NCBI RefSeq assembly: GCF_020085105.1
Contig: NC_058058.1
Location: 1,692,751 to 1,756,750 of the forward strand
From: Siniperca chuatsi
Taxonomy: Eukaryota; Chordata; Actinopteri; Centrarchiformes; Sinipercidae
DNA: 64,000 bases
Reading direction: 5' to 3'
The translations under genes were made by a program, and so were the position numbers. Shown in pieces: positions 21,831 through 34,968 of this stretch. Position 1 is the first letter of the stretch, and each line of letters starts with the position of its first letter. Below the pieces are notes generated by a model. It had not been told where the DNA came from and did not search any database. It saw nothing but the letters and a program-made list of their open reading frames with translations.

Positions 21831-22267
21831 GGCTTTGTTCAGACTGCAGGCAAATCAGATTTGTTTCATCATCTCGCCCGCCAAACAATCAAGCTGTCAA
21901 GTCAGAACTCCTTCATCACACTTGACAGCGCACAGCATGGATTCTGCTCTGCTGCTCCATGGTTGTATTATAAGATCATCCATGAGCCGCTCTGACGCAC
22001 TTCCGTCACTCTGGATTTGACGTCGTCGTGTTTCACGGTGTAAGTGACGCAAAACCCTCTTTGAAATCCACTTTGATCGGCCACAGCGTCCAGACTGAGA
22101 CTCATCTGTAGAAATCCGATTGGAATCGCATTTCAAACCACCTCCAAATGTGGCTCGGATCAGCATTCGCAAAATCGCATTTCATTTTTCGCTGTCGAGA
22201 CTTTCTGAAATCTATCTGGATACAATCTGCCAAAAAACAGATTTGGGCTGGCAGTCTGAACAAGGCC
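21831..22267. mobile_element. MITE-like non-autonomous DNA transposon
   Basis: About 0.44 kb with imperfect terminal inverted repeats of about 30 bp: left GGCTTTGTTCAGACTGCAGG, right reverse complement GGCCTTGTTCAGACTGCCAG. No coding capacity. A clear target duplication was not found, so the superfamily is unassigned. Confidence 0.6.
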
Positions 22268-23233
22268 TGAGACTTTCCCACCTGACCCAGTCACCTGACT
22301 CCCACCTGCTCACCTGTGTCTCCTTTCTCCAATCACCCTGTCAGTACTAATACCTGGCCCTTCCCCAGTCAGTGCTGTCAGTGTTGCTATGTTGCTTCAT
22401 GCCTTTGCCTCCCTGCATCTGCAACCTGCAACCTGCAGTCTTTACCTGAACCCTGATCTGTGCCTGCCTGCCTATTTGCCTGAACCCCTTTCCTGCCACA
22501 TTCCTGTTCACCTGTTCCTCAGTTAATTCTGTTCGGACTTGCTACCCTGCCAGCAAGGTTTTTCATCTCCACTTTTTTCAATAAACTACTGAACTGTCCC
22601 TGTGCGCCTCGATTGTCTGAGTTTGAGTCCTCCTCCCTCTGCAGCCCGAATTCACCCCCAAGAAAGTTTGAGGTAAAGTGAAACCTTTACAGAGAATACA
22701 TAGCATTTAAAAACTTTAAATGCCAGAGTGAAAATTTTAAATTTAGATTTAAAAAATATAATTGAAATGTTTGAAATAACAGGGATCAATGACAATGATG
22801 ATGATGATAATGTTTAATGTGCTGTGTAAACACATGTGATACTTACTGCTGTACATACTGTAATGTACATATAACATTTCATATGCTGTGAGATATTGTA
22901 AATATGTTTTTCAAAGCTCAGGAGCCAGCCTGTGACCAAGAAGGTCCATATATAAACTCCACCTGATACAACAAAAATATCAATTACGTCAGCATGTCTA
23001 CATCAAATTATTTACAATATATAAAACATAAAAACCTGAGGTATCACTTCGTATCAGTTAATATGGATGCAACCCAATGAGTCAACACAGAGAACCAATG
23101 TAAGGTGAAAGTAGTTGGTAGAGTTCTTTCATTTTCTGATACAGCTATAGACACTTTATCAGTCAGCTGTCCCAGCACGGAGGAGGAAACACCATGATAT
23201 GTTGAGGACAGCTACAGTTCACTGACTCTGTGA
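22268..23233. other. Intergenic before V5
   Basis: A C/T-rich stretch to about 22680, of dispersed-repeat character but not assigned, then AT-rich sequence. No gene seen. Confidence 0.45.
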
Positions 23234-23335
23234 GTTTGCATATCTGTCCTGCCTCTCTGCTCCCAGCCGTTAAGAGGCCAGTGTTGATCAGTGGCTGTCC
23301 AGGCCTTTCAGAGCCACTGACACGCCGGCAGCACA

Positions 23336-23900
23336 ATGATGATGTCACTGATTCCACTGCTGGCCACCCTGGGGCTCCTTGTTCAGGGTGAGACTCTCTT
23401 CTGAAAACTTTGCTTCAGGATGCAACCAGGTTCACCACAATGATGTTCTGCTGTGATGGAGAAACACTGAAACGAGCAGCATTTACCTTCTTCCATCTAT
23501 TCTCCATGTTAAAGAAATGAGACTCTTCTGTTTGGATGCTGATCATCTTTCTCCAAGCTGGATTTGTCTCAATAACCCTTCTCCTCTTTTTCATGTTTTC
23601 CAGGTTCATCAGGACAAATCATCCTGACTCAGTCTCCTGGATCTCAGTCTGTTGTTCCAGGACAGACTGTCTCTCTCAGATGTAAAACCAGTACGAGTGT
23701 TAGTAGCTACCTCAACTGGTACCTTCAGAAACCTGGAGAAGCTCCTAAACTCCTGATTTATCGAGCTACAAGCCGTCCGTCTGGAGTTCCAGGTCGTTTT
23801 AGTGGAAGTGGATCTGGGACTGACTTCACTCTGACCATCAGTGGAGTTCAGGCTGAAGATTCAGGAGTTTACTACTGTCAGCAGGGTTACAGCTCGTTCA
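23336..23900 (+). CDS. V5: Ig light-chain V gene, family VA
   Basis: Leader exon 23336-23387 ([17 protein letters not shown]), 216-bp intron, V exon 23604-23900. [18 protein letters not shown]; Cys in VSLRCKTS; short CDR1 [39 protein letters not shown]; Cys in [15 protein letters not shown]3 is one codon shorter than in other VA genes (no Pro before Phe). Octamer-like GTTTGCAT at 23234-23241. Open; looks functional. Confidence 0.93.
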
Positions 23901-23928
23901 CACAGTGATACAACGTCGTACAAAAACC
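23901..23928 (+). promoter_or_regulatory. V5 12-RSS
   Basis: CACAGTG, 12-bp spacer, ACAAAAACC. Confidence 0.95.
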
Positions 23929-24816
23929 TCCCTCAGCTGGAGAGGAACTGATCTGACTCAACAGCTGCACTGAAACTAAAACATTAGAAGCTTCTCTGAA
24001 AGAAAACTCATGATTGTGTTAAAAAGTTATATTTTCATTGTGGAAATATTTTTCATTCAATTCAGCAGAGTATTTTATTATTACTGACTAACAGTGTTTG
24101 AGACATTACCACACTGTTACAGTTTACTCAAACACGGTTTTACAGCAAAGTTTCAATCAGGAAAAAAATGGTTCAACAAGGAATTGTAACACAAAACTCT
24201 GAATCATTTGTTCTGGAGAAAATGTTTAATCTTTGACTGATTATTGAGGCGACCTCTTTTTTCAGACTCACTGAGAATACTGAATTAGTCAAGAAGAAAC
24301 AGGAATTTAACACAAAGCAGAGAATTCGAACTGAAGGATAAATAGGTTAATTAGCTGTTTAACACATTTAAGAAATACATGCAAACAACTAAAGCAACAC
24401 TTTAAAACATTAATGTTCTCTTTAGACCCAAAACATTTTACACTATTGATGAAGCAGAGATATACACTCAGTGTCCACTTTTTTAGGTACACCTGTAAAG
24501 CCTAATGCAATCCAATAGAAGTTTTCTACCATAAAGTCAACTTCAGTTTCAAGTCATTTATTGTCATATACACAACAGTTACAGTGAAGCAGTCATTGGC
24601 AATTATCTTTTTTTTATATTGTTAGTTCTAAAATAAATAAATAGTGCAGAAGTTAAAATATAGGAATATAATATGATATATATATTCTACATAATATAAT
24701 TCAATGAAATAAAATATAATACTGTGGTAGGCAGGTGTAGAGTAATGATCAAATTAATAAACTGTAATGTATGGGAAGATAAAAACAGGATTTTAGACAG
24801 GCAGTGCACTCATATA
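23929..24816. repeat. VA 3' flank block after V5
   Basis: Duplicated block shared with V8, V10, V13 and V1psi; no gene. Confidence 0.7.
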
Positions 24817-26435
<1,619 letters not shown>

Positions 26436-26489
26436 TACATATATTCTGTGATGGTTACACAGGTAGTATAAATAAATATATAAATACAG

Positions 26490-26710
26490 GAAAAAGCTGA
26501 ATGAGAGAGTGGAGAAACATATCAAATGCAGATGTTTCGGTGCACCAGGGCTCACTGAACTGTTTGGTGAGGATGAAAATCATGTGAATAAAATGCTCCG
26601 GCCTTTACAGTCACCAGATCTCAACCCAGTTTCACACCTGTGGAAGGTTTTGGACCAGCGTGTAAGACAACGCTCTCCACCACCATCTCCATACGACCAA
26701 ATGATATAAT
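26490..26710 (+). mobile_element. Old Tc1-like transposase fragment
   Basis: The + strand reads [20 protein letters not shown], the C-terminal end of a Tc1 DDE domain with the catalytic Glu position changed to Ser. Part of the duplicated unit (also 9188, 41187, 47925, 60088). Confidence 0.7.
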
Positions 26711-27308
26711 ATAAACTTTCATCTTCAGATCTGTGTAGTGACGTCTGTGACTGTCTCTGATGCTGTATGTCCTTTAGTTTGTGTTTCTCTCTACCTGCTG
26801 TACTCAGGTCTGTCTGATCTCAGTCAGATGACCTGATTAATAAAGGTTGTATATATAACTGAGGGAACATCTTGTGGAGGAGGTGTTCATCCCTCCAGTA
26901 GAGCTCCACAGACTTGGCAAGGAGCACTGAAGCTGTTCTGGAGACTTGTGGTGGCCTGACTCATACTAACACACTTCATGCTGCCTTTTCCTGTGGCTAT
27001 ATTTACTGACTCCATATTAACACACTTTTGTCATCTCTTTTATTTGTCTTTGCTGTTGTGCTGCCTTTACATGCTGTAAATATTTGACATACACACCGTG
27101 TCTTTTATGCTTGACATACTGCTTTTTATCAGATGTTTAAAATATTTTTCCTACTTATTTAAAAGAGATGATTCGATGATTAAGTTTTCCTAACATGTGA
27201 TTTTGTTCCAAAGGTTTATTATTATAGACAAATCTGTAATGACTATAGCAGAATATAGTTTCAGTCATGAAGGCATTCATATCGAATGTGACAAAACATT
27301 TCGGACTT

Positions 27309-27313
27309 ATACT
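27309..27313. repeat. Target-site duplication (ATACT), left
   Basis: Repeated at 27740-27744. The uninterrupted site is visible at 48904-48908 and near 60998. Confidence 0.8.
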
Positions 27314-27739
27314 TGTTACGGACAGAGCAGGCCGGAGACACCAAGATGAGACAGGTAGTATTTATTGCACACAAAGTAAACTGATAGAGTGTTGATGATA
27401 ATGATACCGTCCTTCGACTGGTCGGGATGAAGCTCTGGGGTAGTGGAAAAACACACAGGAGACTGGAGATGCATGGGACCAGGATCAGGAGCTCAGGAGA
27501 CGGAAAGACGTTTTGCAGATGTGAGGTTAGAGTCCATGACGCTGTGTAGACTGGACACTGTGATCTGTCTTATTCCAAACAAGACCAGACACTGACTGAG
27601 GTGATGGAGGTGGTTTTATACGGGAGTGAAGTGCAGATGAAGTGCAGGTGTGTGATTAGTGACAGGTGGATCAGATTAGTATTCTGGTGAGGGAGTGCGA
27701 TGAGTGTGTGGGGTTGTGGAGCCTGGCCTGTCTGTGACA
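27314..27739 (-). mobile_element. Solo LTR, Gypsy-like
   Basis: 426-bp insertion starting TG and ending CA, with a 5-bp target duplication ATACT and an AATAAA box on the - strand. It is absent from the homologous positions in clusters vi and vii, so it is younger than those duplications. No internal retroelement part. Family inferred from end structure only. Confidence 0.65.
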
Positions 27740-28158
27740 ATACTACAACCATCACTGGTTTGGACTAATCAAACAATAGTGACGAGTTTTGTCTGACTGT
27801 ATAAAGTCTCTTAATATGAAGTATGTATGGATATAAATTATGTAATGTTACTCATTCTTTCTAAAGTCATCATGGAGAAATTACAACATTTTGTGAGCTC
27901 AGTTTTGCTCTGGATTTCATACAGTCAGTGTTACCATTTAGAGAAACTCATTCAGCCACTTTGATATAAAAAATTAAACCAACTGATTTGATGAAAACGT
28001 CTTTATTATCTGGAAACACTGAAATAATATTGAAACATTGCAACAAGCTAGTAAATATTGTTATTGAAACATGTCAAATAAAAGAGAGAGACAGTTGCAG
28101 AGTGCAGAGTGAGAGCAGTATCAGAGTTAAACCAGTAGCAGAGTCCCAGTGAGTCAGG

Positions 28159-28487
28159 TCAGGACTGGGGACACTGGTCTCTCCTCAGCGTCTCTGAGAG
28201 CGGAGTCTGGGAGCCCTGGGTGGCCTCACAGGTCACAGAGCCCACCTTCCTCCACTGGTCTGCAGGGAGCCTCAGGGTGCTGCTCCAGCTGTAGTGGCCG
28301 TCCTTCTCCAGCACCCCGGGGCTCCTGCTCTCCTCCCAGCTGCTGCTGCTGCTGCTGCCGTCCACCTTCCAGGCCAGACTCCAGTCTGAGGGGAAGCCCT
28401 TGTTGGCCAGGCACATGAGCGTGGCCTTCCCCTGCTGCAGCTCCTCGCTGGAGGGGGGCAGCACCGTCAGGGTGGGACGGACATCAC
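28159..28487 (-). CDS. C2: Ig light-chain constant exon (kappa-like, SDVR type)
   Basis: Acceptor TCTCCTAG before 28487. Encodes (A)GT-Ser then [18 protein letters not shown], Cys in [15 protein letters not shown], a six-Ser run, [14 protein letters not shown], Cys in SVTCEATQ, end RRDQCPQS. The body is nearly identical to C1, C3 and C4, but the first five codons and the whole J-C intron differ. Served by J3a and J3b, whose ...DVG-A ending fits this acceptor phase. Poly(A) signal at 28002-28007. Confidence 0.96.
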
Positions 28488-29340
28488 CTAGGAGACACCA
28501 ATCAGCTTAGAGGACAGGGACCACACAGTTGTCAATCAAACACCAGCGACTTGGACACCTTTACTGTGTGAGAGTGGATTTTCTCCTTTAAGGAGTTTCT
28601 GTCAGCTGGTTTTTCTGCTCCACCAGTCACTCACTCACACATTGTTTCACTTCCCTTTAAGAAACCTCTCATGCATATCAGCACAGAAAGAGTCCTCATA
28701 TGACCTGAAAGACATCAAACTACACTGGAAATAAAAGAACCATATTTTAAACTATAAAATACAAAAACACCTTTTTTTTATTATTTGGAGAAAACATTGA
28801 AATCCCCTTTTCAGTCATCTATGATTTCATTCAAAGTCCTGCTACATTTATACAAACATATTTACTGTCAAAACTGTCAAAAGGGCAAAAGTTAATCAGA
28901 TGCACTTTTAAAGGACATTATTAGCCATAAATAACCGACGACCAGGTAAACTGTTCATCAGACAGATTTAAAAATACAAATAGCATCAGAGAATTGTCGA
29001 CATTATTTCAAACTGAGGTTAAAAGACAATTTGAGCCATTTTAGAAGATCAGAGATTTGAACATATTTTTCTTCATTCACACTATTCAAAATATAAGTTT
29101 TACAGTTTAATTACTTTATTTTTCCTCCTGTTCAAACACATTTAAACATTTAAAGAGAAGTTCAGTAAAGCTGCTTTGAGTTCAACGTTGTGGTTAAAGA
29201 GGAGAAATAAACAATAAGATTGAGTCTTTAAAGTGATTTAGATCAGTCCAGTGGAAATTTATATCTACTACAAATGTTCAGACACAGAAATTAAAACCTA
29301 AACTGACGATACGATATTTAATATTCTAGCAGAAACTTAC
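28488..29340 (-). other. J3a-C2 intron
   Basis: AT-rich, no gene. By eye it does not align with the J-C introns of the other clusters. Confidence 0.75.
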
Positions 29341-29378
29341 TTCCAACATCCAGTCTGGTTCCTCCACCAAAAGTCCAC
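29341..29378 (-). CDS. J3a: Ig light-chain J segment
   Basis: 38 bp encoding [12 protein letters not shown], then donor GTAAGT (29335-29340). Canonical FGGG. Phase fits C2. Confidence 0.95.
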
Positions 29379-29417
29379 CACAGTGATACAAACTGATTGA
29401 GTCGTCGTACAAAAACC
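29379..29417 (-). promoter_or_regulatory. J3a 23-RSS
   Basis: CACTGTG, 23-bp spacer, GGTTTTTGT. Confidence 0.95.
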
Positions 29418-29711
29418 TCTCACTGCAGAGAGACACGGCTCTCTGACTTTGTCTGACAAAAGTCCTCAAGTTTCAACTTTAATCTAAAAATCGAAATGCA
29501 CGACTTCTCTGCTCCAAGCAATTATAATCATTACATTCATGATTTAATTTATAATACAAAACTGCACTTTGGTTTTTTGAACAACACTGCATGACAAAAT
29601 TTGGAAGTTAAGATATATAATCGCATATTTCAATTACTAGACAAAAAATATGATTGCAGAAATAAAAATGTTGCTCATGAATTAATGAAATACATCAAGA
29701 ATTGAACTTAC

Positions 29712-29749
29712 TTCCAACATACAGTCTGGTTCCTCCACTGAACGTGTAC
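29712..29749 (-). CDS. J3b: Ig light-chain J segment with altered FGXG motif
   Basis: 38 bp encoding [12 protein letters not shown]. The first Gly of FGXG is Ser, and the usual Asp after RL is Tyr. Donor GTAAGT (29706-29711) and RSS are intact, so it can rearrange and splice. The Ser may weaken the J beta-bulge. It lies 333 bp upstream of J3a in transcription order, the only two-J cluster here. Confidence 0.92.
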
Positions 29750-29788
29750 CACAGTGATACAAACTGATTGAGTCGCCGTACAAAAACC
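29750..29788 (-). promoter_or_regulatory. J3b 23-RSS
   Basis: CACTGTG, 23-bp spacer, GGTTTTTGT. Confidence 0.95.
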
Positions 29789-30293
29789 TCTCACTGCAGA
29801 GAGACACGGCTCTCTGACTTTGAACACAACAAACTCAACATAAACACTTCCTGTTTTTAAAAGAATTAACTATTTCATATTATATTGATCAAACACGGAC
29901 ATCATTTTCAGAATTAATCACATTTTAATATGTTTTTTCCTTCATGTAAATGTGAAATTTTAATTATTCTAGCATTAAATTAAACCAAAAAAATAACACT
30001 CTTAAAGAAAATGTATCTGCAGTCATCAAAACCAATCCACATGAAAATGATCACTGACACATTATCAATCAATACTCTGGTAAATGTATTGATCCATTGA
30101 GAAACAGCATCGTCAGAGTAATCCAAGTCCCTGCTGGAGTCAGTCAGAGCATTTCCATAGAGAGCCACTTTGCATCAGCAGCACCATGCTCCAGTGCTCT
30201 GGGAGAGTTTATAGTCCTGAGAGTTGAACACTGGATGACTGACAGCTGTCCTTCATGACAACAGAAGCCACAGAAATCCTCCTCATCAAAAAC

Positions 30294-30796
30294 ATGACTT
30301 TGCTCTTCCGTCCTCATCTGGACTCATCTGGACTCTCCTCTGCTTCACTCAGGGTGAGGAAAATCACTTTTCTGTGATGGTGAAAATCATTTGGAGTGTA
30401 GCTGAGTTTCACCCTCACCGTCTCATGTATGTGTTTTGTCTCTCTCTCCTCAGGGTCTGTTGGACAAAATGTTGTGACTGACTCAGCCAGCAGCCAAAGC
30501 AGTGCAGCTGGGTCAACGTGTCTCTATCGACTGTAAGGCCAGTCCAACAGTGTTCCTCACTACTCTGGTTCACAATATTTCCTAGCCTGGTACCAACAGA
30601 AAACTGGAGAAGCTCCTAAACTTCTGATCGATACACTAACATGAGACAGATCTTCTGGAATCCTCCTCCAGATTCAGTGGAAGTGGAGCAGGGAATGGAG
30701 TTGACTTCACTCTGACCATCAGTGGAGTCCAGGCTGAAGATGCAGCAGTTTACTACTGTCAGAGTTATCATTATATCAACAGTCAGGATGTGTTCA
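30294..30796 (+). pseudogene. V6psi: Ig light-chain V gene, family VC, frameshifted
   Basis: Same layout as V2 and V11. Leader at 30294 has one extra T plus a 10-bp duplication (CTCATCTGGA appears twice), shifting its frame. V exon 30454-30796 is 343 bp, not a multiple that fits the splice phases. It has an extra base before ACTCAG, changes around CDR1, and a stop after ACTAAC in CDR2. FR3 and CYYC-side sequence ([17 protein letters not shown]) are intact, as are octamer-like CTTTGCAT (30168-30175) and the RSS. Cannot make a V domain unless the faults are assembly errors. Confidence 0.88.
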
Positions 30797-30824
30797 CACA
30801 GTGAAAAAGCGTCGTACAAAAACC
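30797..30824 (+). promoter_or_regulatory. V6psi 12-RSS
   Basis: CACAGTG, 12-bp spacer, ACAAAAACC; intact although the V exon is broken. Confidence 0.93.
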
Positions 30825-32820
30825 TCCCTCAGTCAGACTGAACAGAAACTGAACTGCCTGCTGCAGCTGGAAGCTACTGCAGAGACTGATACAGTTCACT
30901 GAGGACACACACACACACACACACATGTTTGTTTCACTGACCACGTGGGGGACAGTCACTAACATAATGCTTTCCCTAGCCCCTAACCCTAACCATAACC
31001 ATAACCTAATTGTAACCTGTACCCTAAAACCAAGTCTTAACCCTCAAAAAGCCGTCTCTACCCACGGGGACCTCAGTTTCTGTCCCCACAGTGACCCCAT
31101 GGGTTAGTGTGCGTTCAGGTTAAAGTCCCCACTGGGGTATAAAAACCAAGAAACACACAAATACCAGTTTTCCTCCTGAAGTTCAAACAGTCCACCTTAA
31201 CAACCTGAAGAGACACAAACCAGATTCACAACATATGAAACATCAACGTCCACATATCACACTGAAATCTCAGGACCCTGAAGCTCCATATCTGCAATGC
31301 AACAAATGTTTTCTGTGGCAGAAACACTGACGCTTCATAAACATAATGTATTCTGTGCCACAATCCATACAGTACATGTCACTGAACAAACTGATTGTTT
31401 ACCAAACGCCTCATATGTCCCCTCATACGTCATCACAACAGCTGTGTGTGAACAGAGAGACAGTTTTTGAACAAAAGAAAGTGTTTCGATTTAACCAACT
31501 AATGAGTTTGAGGCCTTGATGCTCCTCTGAGATTTGATCTTATTAAAAGTATGTATTGTTTTATATAACGCACTTATATACATTAGAATGGTATTTAAAC
31601 AGTTCACACCTGATGTTACTGCCACACTGACAGATTCATTATGTGCCTGTGTGTCCAAAATGTGCACAGACATGGGTCAAAGACTCTGTAGAGGTACACA
31701 AGTCCTCTTCAAGGGTTTGGGTTTGTTTTCCCTCTAAATTGTAGAAATTGCATGAAAAGTTGTCCGTGCATTATTCTGTATTTTAGCTCAAATGAGGCCT
31801 CAGAGGAGGGATGGTGGTTGAGGTGAAGGGCATAGAGTTTGGTAGGGACGGTATGGACATGTCCCTACCAATATCCAGCGACTACTGAGACGTCCCTAGC
31901 AATAACTTTGCTACATGCCTCACAGTGGTTTGGTCCACTGCCTACCTATGTACCTTTTTTACCGCCAAAATATTTAATATGAATACCACTGAATCTTTTG
32001 TGGCAAACAAGGCTGTCTCTGCCCCCATGGGCGTTTTTAGACCCTTTGTAGGGGGGCTGAAGCACACCTAAATTTCATCTCATGCACTGTATGCTGGCAA
32101 ATGGTTTAATGCTTTTCGTTGTATAAATATTTTGGCATATGAATACTGTGAGCCCCACAGCTAAGAAGGTGGGCGTTTGTGCTGTGAAATGGTGAAATAT
32201 GGCTAAATTAGGGGGTGAGTAAGTGAGGAGCTGTCCATATTACTGAAACGGAGCGAGGAGATCGACAGACAGAACACGTCACTTAGTTCGGTTTCTTAGC
32301 CTGCTCACTTTTCGTGGTTGTAAATACTTTCTGTAGAAAGTCTCTGGTAATAGTTCCATGGTGTGAATAGTTGCTAGCTGAGATTATCGGCTAATGTTAG
32401 CTCTCTGAGCTAGTCTGCTTGCATTGCACACTTGACAGCTAACGAGCTAACTGATGCACTTTATTATTTTAATTAAAGTATTGTCACAATGTTTCCTATT
32501 CTTGTATATTTACAGTACGTGTATGGACAGAGATTGGAAGCACTGGAACCACCTTTCTCTGTTTTGATCTGTTTAAGATGCAGCATGATTTTGCAGAGGC
32601 AGTAAAGACGTTGGCTACGCTAAAGCCCTTTTTCAATTTCATATATAACCCTAAAGAAATGTCTGTATTTACACAGATGGATGTATGAATTTTTTTTTTC
32701 TACAAAACAGCCAGGTTCAGGTGAGAGAGTAAGGTCAAAATGATGTTACTTCTAGTAACACTTACTTCTGTATTTTCTAGCTGCATACAATATGTTTGTG
32801 TGTGATTGTCAGTGCAACGA
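30825..32820. other. V6psi 3' flank and intergenic
   Basis: Opens with the shared VB/VC 3' flank, a short (CA)n at 30905-30924 and a dispersed repeat near 30950-31150. The part to 31800 matches 20981-21750. From 31800 to 32820 I see no gene; the stretch looks like mixed repeat debris. Confidence 0.5.
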
Positions 32821-34267
32821 GGGAGAGAGGAGGATGGAGAGAAAGAGGACAGAGAAAGAGAGAGAGGGAGAGAGCAGGAAGAACCAGGTGAAAAAGTGGA
32901 CAGATAGTGAAGTTAGAATTGGATCTGTTCGGTCTCGTTAGGAGCTGAGCCCCACTAAAGGTCTGATCCTGGTTTGGACACATACAGTCGATGTTTTCAC
33001 AGGTCCAGAATGTTGGACCCGATCTGCATTGGATGTATGGTAAACCTACCTGAATCTGAAATTCACCAATTACTTTTTTTAAAAGCGAGATCTGATCTGA
33101 AGGGGGCCCGAGCACAGCCAGACCTGACACGAATAGACCCTAATAGAGAGATAACACCAGCACCGGCAGCAGCATGATGAGCTATCAATTAACAAGAAGC
33201 TGTAATCAAAAAGAGCAGCAATACTTTAGACTAATTATAATGTCCTGAGTCAGAGAAGCTCATTTCTAAAATATTATATTTTTATATGCTTCAAAAACTA
33301 AATTATATAAATAATGAAAATCCTGTTTTCACCTCCTGGACCAGCAGAAAGACAGAAGATACATTTCTGTACCGAACCAAATCAAAGTAATAGTGATTAA
33401 TAGTCAATTTTTAAATAAAGGTTACTGATTTCCTAGAATACTTTGTCTTGCTGTGATTATGACGCACTGCACAGCTGTTTATCATCTATACATAACAAGT
33501 AATTCCATGTCTCCTACTATTAACCAACCACAGCATGGAAAGTCTTAACAGCAAAGGACCCAGGATGGAGCCTGGGGGGACGCCAACATTATAATTGGCA
33601 GTAGCTGATGAATGTTGACCAAGTGAGACAACATCATGTCTGCCTGACAGATAAGGACTGAACCAGTTTAACACTGTGACACAGAAGGCAATATGTCTCT
33701 GCAGTCGATGTAGACGTTTACTGTAACTTTCTCTACTAATGACAGCAATTAAATACTAAATATATATTTGATAATTTCTTATAATCCATATTTAATCTCA
33801 GGTCTTTTACAACATTAATCATGTTTGGTCCAGTGTTGTGGAGTAAATAAGGAAAAATTAACTTTCTGTAAAATTACGTAAGTTGCTTAAAAAATAGTTT
33901 TCAGTTTCAATTACCTGAATGTGCACCTTCACTGTAGATTCTGCATGATTTGTAATGTAGCGTGTGACCGCTGTCTTGGCCTATTTATGTTGTCTGTATT
34001 GTCTTTATTGACCTAATGCTGTTTTCATGCTGCCCTCTTGGACAGATCTCTCTTGAAAGACAGTTTATCACAATAAGACGTTCACATGATTTAGTAAATG
34101 TTTAAGGAAAGATTTTCTTGACTTAAAAAGCTGAATATGTAAATACTACACAGCATCCTGAGTTTCATTTAATCAACATGAGGATGATTCAAACAGCCAG
34201 CTGTCCCAGCACTGAGGAGGAAACACCATGATATGTTGAGGACAGCTACAGTTCACTGACTCTGTGT
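32820..34267. repeat. VA 5' flank block before V7
   Basis: Duplicated unit shared with 1-1700, 14640-15340 (part) and 52440-53700. No gene. Confidence 0.7.
33480..33690 (-). mobile_element. Old LINE RT fragment (CR1/L2-like)
   Basis: The - strand reads WFSPYLSGRHDVVSLGQHS and NYNVGVPPGSILGPLL, a reverse-transcriptase motif. Also present at 790, 14650 and 52920 within the same block. Confidence 0.65.
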
Positions 34268-34369
34268 GTTTGCATATCTGTCCTGCCTCTCTGCTCCCAG
34301 CCGTTAAGAGGCCAGTGTTGATCAGTGGCTGTCCAGGCCTTTCAGAGCCACTGACACGCCGGCAGCACA

Positions 34370-34940
34370 ATGATGATGTCACTGATTCCACTGCTGGCCA
34401 CCCTGGGGCTCCTTGTTCAGGGTGAGACTCTCTTCTGAAAACTTTGCTTCAGGATGCAACCAGGTTCACCACAATGATGTTCTGCTGTGATGGAGAAACA
34501 CTGAAACGAGCAGCATTTACCTTCTTCCATCTATTCTCCATGTTAAAGAAATGAGACTCTTCTGTTTGGATGCTGATCATCTTTCTCCAAGCTGGATTTG
34601 TCTCAATAACCCTTCTCCTCTTTTTCATGTTTTCCAGGTTCATCAGGACAAATCATCGTGACTCAGTCTCCTGGATCTCAGTCTGTTGTTCCAGGACAGA
34701 CTGTCTCTCTCAGATGTAAAACCAGTACGAGTGTTAGTGGCTGGCTCAACTGGTACCTTCAGAAACCTGGAGAAGCTCCTAAACCCCTGATTTATTTAGC
34801 TACAACCCGTCCGTCTGGAGTTCCAGGTCGTTTTAGTGGAAGTGGAAATGGACCGAGTGACTTCACTCTGACCATCAGTGGAGTTCAGGCTGAAGATTCA
34901 GGAGTTTACTACTGTCAGCAGGGTTACAGCATCCCGTTCA
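34370..34940 (+). CDS. V7: Ig light-chain V gene, family VA
   Basis: Leader 34370-34421 ([17 protein letters not shown]), 216-bp intron, V exon 34638-34940. [18 protein letters not shown]; Cys in [11 protein letters not shown]1 [24 protein letters not shown]3 [18 protein letters not shown], one codon longer than other VA genes; Cys in [13 protein letters not shown]. Octamer-like GTTTGCAT at 34268-34275. Open; looks functional. V1psi shares the unusual FR3. Confidence 0.93.
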
Positions 34941-34968
34941 CACAGTGATACAACGTCATACAAAAACC
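34941..34968 (+). promoter_or_regulatory. V7 12-RSS
   Basis: CACAGTG, 12-bp spacer (ending CAT rather than CGT), ACAAAAACC. Confidence 0.94.

Noticed and set aside
22268-22680. C/T-rich stretch ending near TTTGAGTCCTCCTCC, possibly LTR-derived
   Set aside because: No target duplication or second end could be defined, so it is not called.
30970-31000. CCCTAACCCTAACC, telomere-like
   Set aside because: Only about two exact units inside a common fish dispersed repeat; not an interstitial telomere array.
31800-32820. Possible additional transposon in the V6psi-V7 interval
   Set aside because: Repeat-like words but no ends, open frame or paralogous empty site that I could establish.
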